Assembly: GCF_001280425.1 (NCBI RefSeq) | Contig: NZ_LIUF01000011.1 | Span: 1-51,536, forward strand | DNA from: Haloarcula rubripromontorii | GTDB taxonomy: Archaea; Halobacteriota; Halobacteria; Halobacteriales; Haloarculaceae | Length of the DNA: 51,536 bases | Direction of reading: 5' to 3' | Shown here: positions 42,879-51,188 of the stretch, in pieces | Numbering within the stretch: the stretch's first letter is position 1 | How the letters are laid out: each line of letters begins with the position of its first letter | The notes under the pieces: generated by a model | Told to the model about the DNA's origin: nothing | What the model saw: only the letters and a program-made list of their open reading frames with translations | Database searches by the model: none | Position numbers and translations under genes: made by a program

Positions 42879-43805
42879 TTAGTCCAGCGCGTGGTCGGGA
42901 TGGATGCCCGAATGCAGCGTCACCGCCAGTTCGGCGGCGTCGGCCCAGTAGTAGATGGCCCGTTCCAGAGCCCGTGTGACCGTCACGAGGTAGCCGTACA
43001 GTTCCATGTCGTAAGCGGTGACGAGCTCGAACAGTTCATCCAGGTCCCGATGGACAGTCTCCTCTTCGCTGCGGAGGTCAGGATACGCAGAGAGGTCACA
43101 GTCGAAGAGGATGGCCGAGAAGTGGTCGTTGATGCGGTCGCCGGCGGCGAAGATGTCCTGGAGCCGCTCGGTAACGACGCCGGCGGAAGGCGCGGCGCGC
43201 TCGTCGACTACGTCGGCGATGAAGCAGGCGCGGTCGCCGACGATCTCCAAGTTCGTCGCAATGGTCGCTAAGTCTGCGGCGACGCGATTTCCGGGCCAGT
43301 CCGTCGTCAGCGTGTACGATTTTAGCTCCGAGACGACCGCGAAGTACCGCTCGTTGGTCAGCGACTCAAGCGTGTCCGCGGACTGTTCGGGCTCATTGCC
43401 TCCGAAGGCAGTTCTGGCCGCTTCGTACTGTGAGGTGGTGACGGCTTCGAGCCGTTTGAGCAGGGAGAGTACTGCGGGACCGCGGTCCGACGGAGGGAGC
43501 ATGCCCTTGTGGTCGTCCGGCGTTCCGTCCACGCCGGGGTCGTCCTCGCCATGGAGCCTCGAGATGCCAGTGGCGTTGTCGTACAGCGCGGTGTCGTCAA
43601 CGACGTATCCCTTCTGGACGACGCCGTCGGCTTTCAACGACTGGAGGAGCTCCGAGCAGTACTGCTCTGAGATCCCCACCGCGGTGGCGAGTTCCGACTT
43701 CGTCTCCGGGGCCGACCGGTCGATTACCTCGATAATCTGTGCGCGTGTGGCGTCGCGGCCTTGCTGGGTGGCCGCCAGCGGCCGCTGCCACAGTTGTCTG
43801 GACAT
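42879..43805 (-). CDS. HTH plus PhoU-domain regulator
   Basis: 308 residues. An N-terminal winged helix (REQIIEVIDRSAPETKSELA-like RAQIIEVIDRSAPETKSELA, then VGISEQYCSELLQSLKADGV) is followed by a linker and two PhoU-type helical bundles (VVSELKSYTLTTDWPGNRVA, LEIVGDRACFIADVVD). PhoU proteins sense phosphate status with transporters; fusion with HTH suggests direct gene control. It is divergent from another PhoU regulator, with 192 bp between the starts, and ends facing the phnE operon. It is a good candidate for the regulator of the phn genes. Confidence 0.85.
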   Translation of the reverse strand: MSRQLWQRPLAATQQGRDATRAQIIEVIDRSAPETKSELATAVGISEQYCSELLQSLKADGVVQKGYVVDDTALYDNATGISRLHGEDDPGVDGTPDDHKGMLPPSDRGPAVLSLLKRLEAVTTSQYEAARTAFGGNEPEQSADTLESLTNERYFAVVSELKSYTLTTDWPGNRVAADLATIATNLEIVGDRACFIADVVDERAAPSAGVVTERLQDIFAAGDRINDHFSAILFDCDLSAYPDLRSEEETVHRDLDELFELVTAYDMELYGYLVTVTRALERAIYYWADAAELAVTLHSGIHPDHALD

Positions 43806-43858
43806 AGGTCCGCGTCACAGTGCCCAAAGATAGCGGTGGCCCACAGACTGTCCGGACG

Positions 43859-43974
43859 GCTATATAGCGGTCCCGACCGGGCGACGCCAGCTCGTCGAAA
43901 TCCGCGTTCACGGACGCAAATATAGGTATATAGGATTTGTAACTGAAACGTAGCCCTCATATAAAACATAAGGT
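43859..43974. promoter_or_regulatory. Divergent promoter region of the PhoU-type regulators
   Basis: Several TATA-like boxes occur between the two divergent genes: CTATATAG near 43860 for the leftward gene, and CATATAAAACATA near 43956 for the rightward one. A direct repeat TATAGGTATATAGG lies at 43922-43935. Placement agrees with shared or mutual control. Confidence 0.45.
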
Positions 43975-43997
43975 ATGTACCGCGGCCGCCTTGGGGT

Positions 43998-45011
43998 ATG
44001 GAGACGCGGAAAGTCCAGCTATCCGGTGGGACGACGTACACGGTGTCGCTGCCGAAAGCGTGGGCCCGGGAACACGGTATCGAGGCGGGGTCGGTGCTGT
44101 CGCTGCACCCCAACGGCGATGGCTCTCTGCTCGTGGAGGTGACGACCGACCGGTCGGCGGCCGAGCACACCACGACGGTCGACGTCGCGACTGACTCGCC
44201 GGCGGCGCTTCGCCAGCGCATCCAGGCGCTGCACGCGGTCGGCTTCGACACCGTGACGCTGGTCGACACGACCGGCCACAGCGACGAGCGCCGGAGTCTC
44301 GTCGAGGATACCGTCACCGAGCTCTCGGGGTTCGAACTGCTGTCGACCGGCGACACCCGCATCCAGCTGACGAACCTCATCGACGCCGAGAACGTCGACA
44401 TCCGCAAGTCGGCGCTCAGGTTGCGGCTGGTGATGCTCGCGATGCACCGGGACGCGGTCAGCGCGGTGCTTGACGACGACCCCGAGCTAGCCGACCGCGT
44501 CGCCGATCGTGACAGCGAGGCCGACAAGCTGTTCGCAATGGTGACCCGGCACTTCCGGCGGGCGCTGACCGACCTACACGAGGTCGAGAAGCTCGACTAT
44601 GACCGCGACGAACTGTTCGAGTACTACTACACCAGCCGGCAGTGCGAACGGGTCGCCGACCACGCGGTCAAGATGGCGCGGTTCGTTCACGACTCCGACG
44701 CGGCGGTCCCACCGACGTTCGCCGACCGGCTCAACTCGCTGGCTGCCGACGCACGGAAGATCGTCGACACCGCGGCCGACGTCATCCTCACCGACGCTGG
44801 CATCGACGCGGCCCACTCGGCGCTGGATCGCCACGAGCGGGTGGCCGAGGAGCTCTCCGCGTTCGACCGGGAGCTCTACGGCCACGACGACCCCGCCGAG
44901 GCGTACGTCGTCGGCCTGCTGCTGGACAGTGTTGAGCGGACCGCCGAGTACGGGACCAACATCGCCGCCATCGCCATCCAGCAGAGCGTCAGAGATGGGC
45001 TTGAGCGGTGA
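43998..45011 (+). CDS. phoU: AbrB-domain / PhoU phosphate-uptake regulator
   Basis: 337 residues. METRKVQLSGGTTYTVSLPK is an AbrB/SpoVT-type DNA-binding domain (residues 1-50), followed by two PhoU bundles with DSEADKLFAMVTRHFRRALT and SRQCERVADHAVKMARFVHD, which include the ExxxD-type metal sites. This layout is the usual haloarchaeal PhoU. It likely controls phosphate or phosphonate uptake genes. It is divergent from the HTH-PhoU gene. Confidence 0.9.
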   Translation: METRKVQLSGGTTYTVSLPKAWAREHGIEAGSVLSLHPNGDGSLLVEVTTDRSAAEHTTTVDVATDSPAALRQRIQALHAVGFDTVTLVDTTGHSDERRSLVEDTVTELSGFELLSTGDTRIQLTNLIDAENVDIRKSALRLRLVMLAMHRDAVSAVLDDDPELADRVADRDSEADKLFAMVTRHFRRALTDLHEVEKLDYDRDELFEYYYTSRQCERVADHAVKMARFVHDSDAAVPPTFADRLNSLAADARKIVDTAADVILTDAGIDAAHSALDRHERVAEELSAFDRELYGHDDPAEAYVVGLLLDSVERTAEYGTNIAAIAIQQSVRDGLER

Positions 45012-45166
45012 GCGACTGCAGCTTCCTGTAGCGCGGCCGTCGATGTGAGGATATGAGCCAATCGCGAAGTCCGACGCTGGCGACGCTGATGCTCCTTCGA
45101 TAGGGCTGAGTACGTATTGACTGGGCTGTTGAGGGCTACAAATTCCCAAGATACACTCTCTCGGCC

Positions 45167-45298
45167 TTGTTTAGATGCTCTTGAATGGCCGAGTCAGGAA
45201 TCAGTCGTCCAACTAGAATCCGGTGGTGAGATCTTCACGGGCCGGTTTAGCACGTAGGTCACAACGCGTGAGAGCCGATTATGGCAGCGTCTAAACAA
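45167..45298. repeat. Possible small transposable relic (13-bp inverted ends)
   Basis: TTGTTTAGATGCT at 45167-45179 and its near complement AGCGTCTAAACAA at 45286-45298 have 12 of 13 matching positions, 106 bp apart. They lie in the gene-free 45012-45339 stretch. This could be a miniature inverted-repeat element or the collapsed ends of an insertion sequence. No coding sequence or target duplication is clear. Confidence 0.45.
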
Positions 45299-45339
45299 CG
45301 CCCTCTGTCTATATTTGTACGGACTCCTCTTCTGGAAGA

Positions 45340-46008
45340 TCACTCAGTATCGGGAAGTCTATCTCGAATCCAACGGCTACTTTCGTGTTTCGCTGTTTGG
45401 TATATTCCTCGGTTACCATCGAGAACTCCCTGATTTTCCAGCCACTGCATGATCCGCATCAAAAAGACGAGGACGAGACTCAGAAGACCGACACTCAAAG
45501 CGCCGACGATGACGACAGAAAAGAAACCCGCAGCATCAGCACCCAACTGTAGTGAAAGGTTCTGTCGGAGGATTTCGGCAATAACTCCGACAAACATGAG
45601 GAAGAATGCACCAACGCCGACAGTCCCCCAAGTATCACTGGCATGTTCCCAGTATGTCTGGTCTTGAAATTCAGGAAGCTCAGCTAGCACGCTATGCGGG
45701 ATTTCGTTGGCATCGATGTTCTCCCAATTTATGACCCCGACATCAGTATCCGACTGCACATCGCTGTTCGCTGGTATCCACCAGACACCCTTCTGTCCAT
45801 ACTGCAGAAATCTCACACGGCCCATTTCTTCGAGCTCATCAAGATGGTTCTTGATGGCCTGCTTGCCGACAGGGATTGATTCTACCTCCACAATATCATC
45901 AAGTCGAACAACTGGTTGTCCCCGTTTCTCGCAGATCTGATCGATTACTGCGATTATCTCGTCTTTCGTCACCTTCTGTGCCGGTGGCGCGGATTCGGAG
46001 TCATTCAT
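45340..46008 (-). CDS. Membrane-anchored winged-helix protein
   Basis: 222 residues. The first 80 form a winged helix (TKDEIIAVIDQICEKRGQPV, VGKQAIKNHLDELEEMGRVR, wing GQKGVWWIP). Two transmembrane helices follow (VGVGAFFLMFVGVIAEIL and GFFSVVIVGALSVGLLSLVL), then a cytoplasmic tail. A DNA-binding domain on the membrane suggests a sensor-regulator, though the wing may instead bind protein. It is an orphan gene. Confidence 0.75.
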   Translation of the reverse strand: MNDSESAPPAQKVTKDEIIAVIDQICEKRGQPVVRLDDIVEVESIPVGKQAIKNHLDELEEMGRVRFLQYGQKGVWWIPANSDVQSDTDVGVINWENIDANEIPHSVLAELPEFQDQTYWEHASDTWGTVGVGAFFLMFVGVIAEILRQNLSLQLGADAAGFFSVVIVGALSVGLLSLVLVFLMRIMQWLENQGVLDGNRGIYQTAKHESSRWIRDRLPDTE

Positions 46009-46428
46009 ACCTGATTCGCCAATTTACACCTAGCTCTGGGCATATCTTACCCGACAATAAAACACTAGGACCATGGTACAGCTGGCTATACTGAAACTAC
46101 AGCTAGGTCAATAATTCCATTTTTTCAGGGGGACCCCCATGGGTATACCATGCGCCACAGATGACGATCGCACCGCCCACACCAGGTGCTGTGTGGTCGG
46201 TACCGAGAGAATGGTTCCCCGACCGGACACTGCGTCCAGCCGAGGATGTCTACCAGGACCAACTCGGCTGGCGCTCGTGTCCGCGCCGTGGTACTACATT
46301 GCGGGCCTCACGTAGTGACCCGTGGGAGAGTGTAGCACCGGCCTCCACTAGAGCGTTCCGATTGCCGGGGTGGGGGCATCTCCCAGGGTCACGCTGCAGG
46401 CAGACCAGACGCAGTTGACCCAACGACT
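46009..46428. other. Gene-poor intergenic region
   Basis: No gene is convincing here. A short frame at 46161-46418 starts TIAPPTPGAVWSVPREW but then turns into basic, Arg/Ser-rich sequence, and may be a decayed gene fragment. GGGGG-A-CCCCC at 46129-46139 is a short perfect palindrome. Confidence 0.4.
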
Positions 46429-47124
46429 ATGAAACGAGGCGGCATCGCTGTCGTCACTGACAGCGGTCACGACATCGACGATGCACAGTTCCCGAAAAAG
46501 CGGACCGAAGACGGTCACGAATTACTCGCGACCGTCGACGTCGACTGGCAGCAGTCCATGCTGGGCGGCCAGCAGGTTGCGCATGGTCGCATCGCCGAAG
46601 AATTAACGGCCGAGATCAAGACAACTCGTATCCGTACCGATGGTGGCGTCGAAGTCGGACGCGAGGAAACCGACGTTGTTCCGCAGACGACGGAGTTTTC
46701 CCACGTGCCTGGCGAGTTCTTTGTCACCGAAAGTACCCAGGACGAGTTCGCAGACCAGCTCATGGAGGAGGCGACAGGTGAGACGATTCACCGGGCACAA
46801 GTTGACCTCGAGTCGTTCGCGGCAGCACACCCTAACGCAGACCCCTGGATGGGCTGGTTCCGGTCGGGCAACGGCCCGATCGACAGTGGCGCTGCCTACG
46901 GCGACATCGACAGTGAGCCCGATCTGGTGAAGTTCATCCACAGCAACGAGAACAGTCAGCTGGGCTTGACGAACCTGGAGTACGAAGGACAGTTGTTGAA
47001 GCTCGTCCTCTCAGAGGGTGGGTGGCTCGCTATCTACAACCCAAAAGACAGGGACAGGGTCGAGTTCACGCGGTTCATTCACGACGAGGTGCTACCGCAC
47101 ACATCGCCGAAGCTGATGAGCTGA
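46429..47124 (+). CDS. Hypothetical protein
   Basis: 231 residues, acidic, with codon use like the rest of the replicon. The middle (VPQTTEFSHVPGEFFVTES) and end (LSEGGWLAIYNPKDRDRVEF) are beta-rich; I recognise no family or catalytic motif. The start ATG at 46429 is the first in frame after a non-coding stretch. It stands alone, with no obvious operon partner. Confidence 0.7.
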   Translation: MKRGGIAVVTDSGHDIDDAQFPKKRTEDGHELLATVDVDWQQSMLGGQQVAHGRIAEELTAEIKTTRIRTDGGVEVGREETDVVPQTTEFSHVPGEFFVTESTQDEFADQLMEEATGETIHRAQVDLESFAAAHPNADPWMGWFRSGNGPIDSGAAYGDIDSEPDLVKFIHSNENSQLGLTNLEYEGQLLKLVLSEGGWLAIYNPKDRDRVEFTRFIHDEVLPHTSPKLMS

Positions 47125-47221
47125 ACTACGGTATGTACCTACGGCGCCACTGCCTATTTGACACCACTCTCGGGAGTTGAGCCAGTATGTATACCGTCGG
47201 AAGCACCATCATATCTCAGCC

Positions 47222-48106
47222 TTACTTTATGTAGGTTGTTGTCCGTCCAGAGCGTCGGAATCGTTGTAGTCGACTTTCGGCCACGTTGTCAGGCAAAACC
47301 ATACGGCTACCGTCTCCGTAGCGAGTGTCGCCGACCGGATCTGCACACATCGCTGCCTCAAAACTTTCGCCCTCCACGTGTTCACGTTTTAAGCTAATAT
47401 CAATGACTGGTTGCGATTGGAGTTCGTCATGAACTGCGTCGTTATATGTGAGCCAGAGGCGGAGATTGACATAACACTCCGGCTCTGGATAATCAAGATC
47501 AGCGCTGGAACTCGTAAACGGGCGGTACGTATCCCCCTCTTCGAAGGTTAGACAAGCAGTTTCAGCAAATGACCCCATCTGTCCTGCCTCAAGCGTATTC
47601 TTGTGTTGACTGACACCGTCATCAACTCGAGCAAATGGTAGCATCCGGTCGAAATCGAACGTCGGATTCGATTCTGTCTGGATTGGAGGGTTCGGAATCT
47701 TGAATGGGATCGCTTCGAGTACGTATCCGATATTGTATGCAGCACCATCACCGACGTTCGATATTTCAAACTCTATCTGATCAGCATCTATTCGCCACGA
47801 GTCGACGATCAATTGCGGTAGCTGTGCTAATTCCAATAGCCGCTGTTGTTGCCGTTGGATGTCTCTTTGCGTTTGGTCAATATCTCGCTGGTCCGAGGAA
47901 ATGTCCCGCAACTGTAGGTAGAGATACGCTAAAACCAGCGATACCAGCGGTGGGGCAATTGCACCAAGAACATCAATCAGCGTGTAGAAGTGAATTGACC
48001 AGAGTGGCAGTATGAAAAATCCCAGAACGACTATAACAGGTATCAATACACCTAATCCGAGAATTGCGATGAGTCCCCAGTCTGTATCTATACTACACAT
48101 ATTCAC
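47222..48106 (-). CDS. Membrane protein with a cytoplasmic beta-rich domain
   Basis: 294 residues. Two transmembrane helices near the start (LIAILGLGVLIPVIVVLGFF, VLGAIAPPLVSLVLAYLYL) are followed by a short coiled coil (SSDQRDIDQTQRDIQRQQQR) and a beta-rich domain with ISNVGDGAAYNIGYVLEAIP. This layout is common among uncharacterised bacterial and archaeal membrane proteins. A second ATG lies two codons in. Function unknown. It reads in the same direction as the regulator at 48145, with 38 bp between them. Confidence 0.75.
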   Translation of the reverse strand: MNMCSIDTDWGLIAILGLGVLIPVIVVLGFFILPLWSIHFYTLIDVLGAIAPPLVSLVLAYLYLQLRDISSDQRDIDQTQRDIQRQQQRLLELAQLPQLIVDSWRIDADQIEFEISNVGDGAAYNIGYVLEAIPFKIPNPPIQTESNPTFDFDRMLPFARVDDGVSQHKNTLEAGQMGSFAETACLTFEEGDTYRPFTSSSADLDYPEPECYVNLRLWLTYNDAVHDELQSQPVIDISLKREHVEGESFEAAMCADPVGDTRYGDGSRMVLPDNVAESRLQRFRRSGRTTTYIK

Positions 48107-48144
48107 TTATTCATCAACTACCGCTGATTGGGAGGAATAAAGTG

Positions 48145-48588
48145 TTATTGCACAGCGAGTCGTTCGTCGCTATCAGACTCGCTGGAGTCGTCTAATTCGA
48201 GTGTAACCGCAAACTCGATTCGGTCGTAAGGGACGACGGGCCGTTTGGCGCGGCCGTCTTGTTCGAGTGAGATGATGCCATACTCTTCAAAGAGATGGAC
48301 ATCATCGTTCACTTCCTTGGGGTTGCGATCTACGAGCCGCGACAGGGCTCGCATACTCTCAGGTTCCTCTTCCATTACCGCCTTGAGTAGTTCAAGACGT
48401 GTCCCGGTGAGGATCCGAGCAATCCGCTCTGGATCGCTAAAGCTCACCGTATCAGGACCTGGATCTTCCCCTTCGTCGACAGCCGCAGCAGTCGTAAGGA
48501 CATCATCCTTGAACGACTCCCACGGCTTTGCTTCGATCCGAAGTACGGACTCAGCATCCTCCTTCGAACCGAGTTCTTGAGGGGTCAT
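48145..48588 (-). CDS. HVO_A0114-family DNA-binding regulator
   Basis: 147 residues from the ATG at 48588. The helix-turn-helix is ARILTGTRLELLKAVMEEEP with SMRALSRLVDRNPKEVNDDV and the following wing LFEEYGIISLEQDGRAKRPV. This is the pattern of HVO_A0114-like transcription regulators found across haloarchaeal plasmids. An upstream frame extension is rejected: it has a quite different, Arg/Ser-rich composition. It likely controls its neighbours or itself. Confidence 0.82.
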   Translation of the reverse strand: MTPQELGSKEDAESVLRIEAKPWESFKDDVLTTAAAVDEGEDPGPDTVSFSDPERIARILTGTRLELLKAVMEEEPESMRALSRLVDRNPKEVNDDVHLFEEYGIISLEQDGRAKRPVVPYDRIEFAVTLELDDSSESDSDERLAVQ

Positions 48589-48967
48589 CGTTGATAGTTT
48601 CCAGTGTAGTCTCGTTGGTTCACTAGGCTGCACAGCAGCATGGTTCGCCGGACAAAGCGAGGAGTATCGACCCTCACTTTGCCCGGGGAGCGATGCAGGC
48701 TTTCCGACTGTCTCAGGGGTGAACAGCCCCAAACCTGTGCCAACTGCGAAATTTCTATCGAAGTCGGCATCCGGTGGGGTGCTCTCGCAAGTCTGTCGAG
48801 CACGAGCGCCTACTCGGCAATTCCGTCGGTTATACCGTTGTGTTCCATGTGTTATCACCTCTTTTCCCCGCCCGGCAGTTGAGCCGTGAAGAGAGTGTGG
48901 ATCGCTCTCTCCAGGCGCTATACAGTTGGGGGCAACCTGGCTAGTGACCGACTGTGTCCGCGCAGTA
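48589..48967. other. Intergenic region without a convincing gene
   Basis: Frames here are short and have poor composition. One on the plus strand (48640-48882) has CANC and CSMC pairs like a zinc finger, but lacks acidic bias. I leave it unassigned. Confidence 0.4.
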
Positions 48968-49261
48968 CTATCCGACAGAGTCGTCCAGTTCCTCCACCAT
49001 ATCAAGAAACTGGTCGAGGTGTTCCCGCCACGACTGACGAGGCGTAGAGTACAGGTCAACAGCGTCACTAACGCTTGCGTGATACCGGTGAGACACACCT
49101 CCTTTGTTCGTCGCGTATAGGAGCTCGCGCCCTCCCGGCCCTGTGAGGGTGCACTCGTATGCTCGGTCGTGTGGAATATCCTCATCATCTGTCGCGTCTG
49201 TGTGTGTGATTTCGATCAGGCTGCCACCCGGAGTTTCGTATGTGTCGTTTACGGACGACAT
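48968..49261 (-). CDS. Small hypothetical acidic protein
   Basis: 97 residues from MSSVNDTYETPGGSLIEITH at 49261. The longer frame adds a proline-rich leader read from a CCCCAAC-rich stretch and is unlikely. It is beta-rich at the start (YECTLTGPGGRELLYATNKG) and helical at the end (WREHLDQFLDMVEELDDSVG). No family recognised. It reads in the direction of the HVO_A0114-like gene. Confidence 0.6.
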   Translation of the reverse strand: MSSVNDTYETPGGSLIEITHTDATDDEDIPHDRAYECTLTGPGGRELLYATNKGGVSHRYHASVSDAVDLYSTPRQSWREHLDQFLDMVEELDDSVG

Positions 49262-49472
49262 GTTCACGCCCGGGCGGGCATGTTGGGGTACGACCCCCAC
49301 AATAATCAATGTTGGGGTTGGACCCATACATAGTAGGCAGATATATGTCCGTTGATTTTTAGAACCGCACCAGGTCTCCTACCTCCCAGTTAACAGATTA
49401 GGTCCCTGTGTTGACCTGCTTTGCCTCCTTTCCGCTACGAACGAGAGACAATATAACAGACATTCGAGGTGA

Positions 49473-49730
49473 CTAGTCGAATCCGAATGGGAGTGAGCCG
49501 TCGTACTCTTTTATGAACTCAATCGCATCTTCACAGGAAGTGAGGCGTATATTCTCACGACCGCCGCCGCCGTAGCGTTCGAATGGCAGAGATGGATCAG
49601 TACACATGACATCAATCACTTGCTTCCCGTCACCCTGTTCATCTGAAGGGAGCCATCCCACTGCTGTCTGTACTGATACCTTCCGGGAACCCACGATCCT
49701 CTTTCTCAGCGCCTTCTGTGCGAGCTTCAC
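49473..49730 (-). CDS. Small hypothetical protein
   Basis: 85 residues. A basic N terminus (KLAQKALRKRIVGSRKVSVQ) precedes a beta-rich body with VQTAVGWLPSDEQGDGKQVI and GGGGRENIRL, ending FIKEYDGSLPFGFD. No family is recognised. The region on either side is AT-rich with no other gene. Confidence 0.5.
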   Translation of the reverse strand: MKLAQKALRKRIVGSRKVSVQTAVGWLPSDEQGDGKQVIDVMCTDPSLPFERYGGGGRENIRLTSCEDAIEFIKEYDGSLPFGFD

Positions 49731-50509
49731 ACCAATGGCTGTGGGGTCATTGTGGTTACTAACCCCTTCTAATGTATTTGAAATATCCAGTCACCATGCG
49801 AGTAAACGCATTAAAGATACAAATAAGTGTTGCCAGAGACAACACTGATGTACTTAGTGACTACTGGTTTGGACTCAATTCAGACAACAATGTCCTTTAT
49901 CCAAACATTTATCCATACATAGGCCATTGAATAAGATGCGAAGTGCCCCACCGAGGGCAGCGATCCCCTGTGTCTCCCGCAGTGGGATCAGATGAGCCCC
50001 CTCCTCTACCGAGCAGCTAATCTCGGCAGCTCAACGCATCCGACAATGAAAGTTAAAGGATGAAGTTCCTCTTGCAATACCTAGCCAACCAGATATTGCG
50101 ATAAAGAGAAGAATACGCGTGGCTGCTGCTGATTAGGTCGACGGTAAGATAAAAGCCTACCGTGCCGAAAATCAGACTTAGCTGCTACTTATGGTACCTA
50201 GCCATCCGGCCGGGGTATGAGTGAAATCGTGTAATCTACGGTTACCACTCATATTTTTCGAGTGTGCGTGCCAAGCTACGAAAACGCCTGTGCAAGCTGC
50301 ACGGAAGCGATGACCGCAGGATTCCCACTCGAGAACAACCAGCGAGCCGATAGAAACCCCACGGGACAGGCAGTAGGCAAGACCGGTGCCACATAAGGTA
50401 GAGTATGCTACGACCAACTGAGCGGGCTCAAGTACGCCCCTGCGGCCAGAAATAGGCGCGAAACCTTTACACTCCAGTCACCCAGCGCCATTCTGGACCC
50501 ACCAGAGGA
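49731..50509. other. About 780 bp without a convincing gene
   Basis: The stretch has two weak hairpins: AGTGTTG-N7-CAACACT near 49828-49848 and ACGGTAAG...CCTACCGT at 50141-50163 with one mismatch. It could hold a small RNA or regulatory DNA. A 44-codon frame at 50262-50396 (GTG start, CVPSYENACASC) is too short to support. Confidence 0.45.
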
Positions 50510-50890
50510 ATGTCCATTATGAAGACGGAAGCCAACCAGTCACCAAATCGAGACCCAGACAGCGAAGAGGCATATGCAGAGGATACTCCCCTTACGTGGG
50601 CATTCGGAGATACCCCGAAAGTCAAAATTATCGCTGCACTACTGAGCGAAGCAGAGAGAGATATCAATATTAGTGACATCTCTAGACTCTCCGGAGTGAG
50701 TCGAAGCGCGATCTATGAACACTTGGATGACCTTGTTGAATTGGGCGTGGTTGCACAGACCCGCGAGATGGGGGGAAGTACGCTCTACCAGATCAACACA
50801 GAGAATGAAGCAGTCGAAAAAATTGCAGAGCTAGAAAGTGTATTCCTAAGCCAGTGGTGCAACGACGAAATTAAAATCACCACCGAGTGA
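50510..50890 (+). CDS. Winged-helix transcriptional regulator
   Basis: 126 residues. The domain runs from LTWAFGDTPKVKIIAALLSE (helix 1) through ISDISRLSGVSRSAIYEHLD (recognition helix) to DLVELGVVAQTREMGGSTLY (wing). Such small haloarchaeal regulators sit next to genes they control. The nearest gene on the same strand is parA, 298 bp on, so it may bind the palindrome at 51094. The start may be the ATG at 50510 or at 50519. Confidence 0.8.
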   Translation: MSIMKTEANQSPNRDPDSEEAYAEDTPLTWAFGDTPKVKIIAALLSEAERDINISDISRLSGVSRSAIYEHLDDLVELGVVAQTREMGGSTLYQINTENEAVEKIAELESVFLSQWCNDEIKITTE

Positions 50891-51093
50891 TGTTATATCT
50901 GTTCGACCGGAGTGGCTACTCCTCAAGGGATTCATTCATAGCATTGAACGACCTCTGATGTATCTGACGCAGAGGGACCGGATGAACTCGCATAGGCTAC
51001 GGTCAGCACCACTTTGAGCAAGAATTCTTGACCACGCGACCGTACACCCAAATTGATCTGAACCAAGGATCCACTATGTTCGGTATTCTTCGA

Positions 51094-51112
51094 CGAATTA
51101 CTCCGTAATTCG
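51094..51112. promoter_or_regulatory. Palindrome upstream of parA
   Basis: CGAATTAC-TCC-GTAATTCG is a perfect inverted repeat with 8-bp arms and a 3-bp spacer, 76 bp before the parA start. It may be a centromere or a repressor operator for the par operon. The rest of 50891-51093 shows no gene. Confidence 0.55.
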
Positions 51113-51152
51113 GTAGCTGACTTTGTCCCTAGTCGGTGAGTGTCTGACGGAG

Positions 51153-51162
51153 TTATTTGTAT
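51153..51162 (+). promoter_or_regulatory. TATA box of parA
   Basis: TTATTTGTAT lies 27-36 bp before the ATG at 51189, the usual position for a leaderless haloarchaeal message. GTATACAGTATCTGTATAT fills the gap up to the start codon and could bind a regulator. Confidence 0.6.
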
Positions 51163-51188
51163 CACCGATATGTATACAGTATCTGTAT

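Noticed and set aside
46161-46418. Frame starting TIAPPTPGAVWSVPREW
   Set aside because: The start looks protein-like but the rest is basic and unlike haloarchaeal proteins; at best a fragment.
48589-49188. N-terminal extension of the HVO_A0114-like regulator
   Set aside because: Composition changes abruptly to Arg/Ser/Thr-rich; an ATG at 48588 gives the normal family length.
50262-50396. 44-codon frame with Cys residues
   Set aside because: GTG start, too short, no second copy or homologue to support it.
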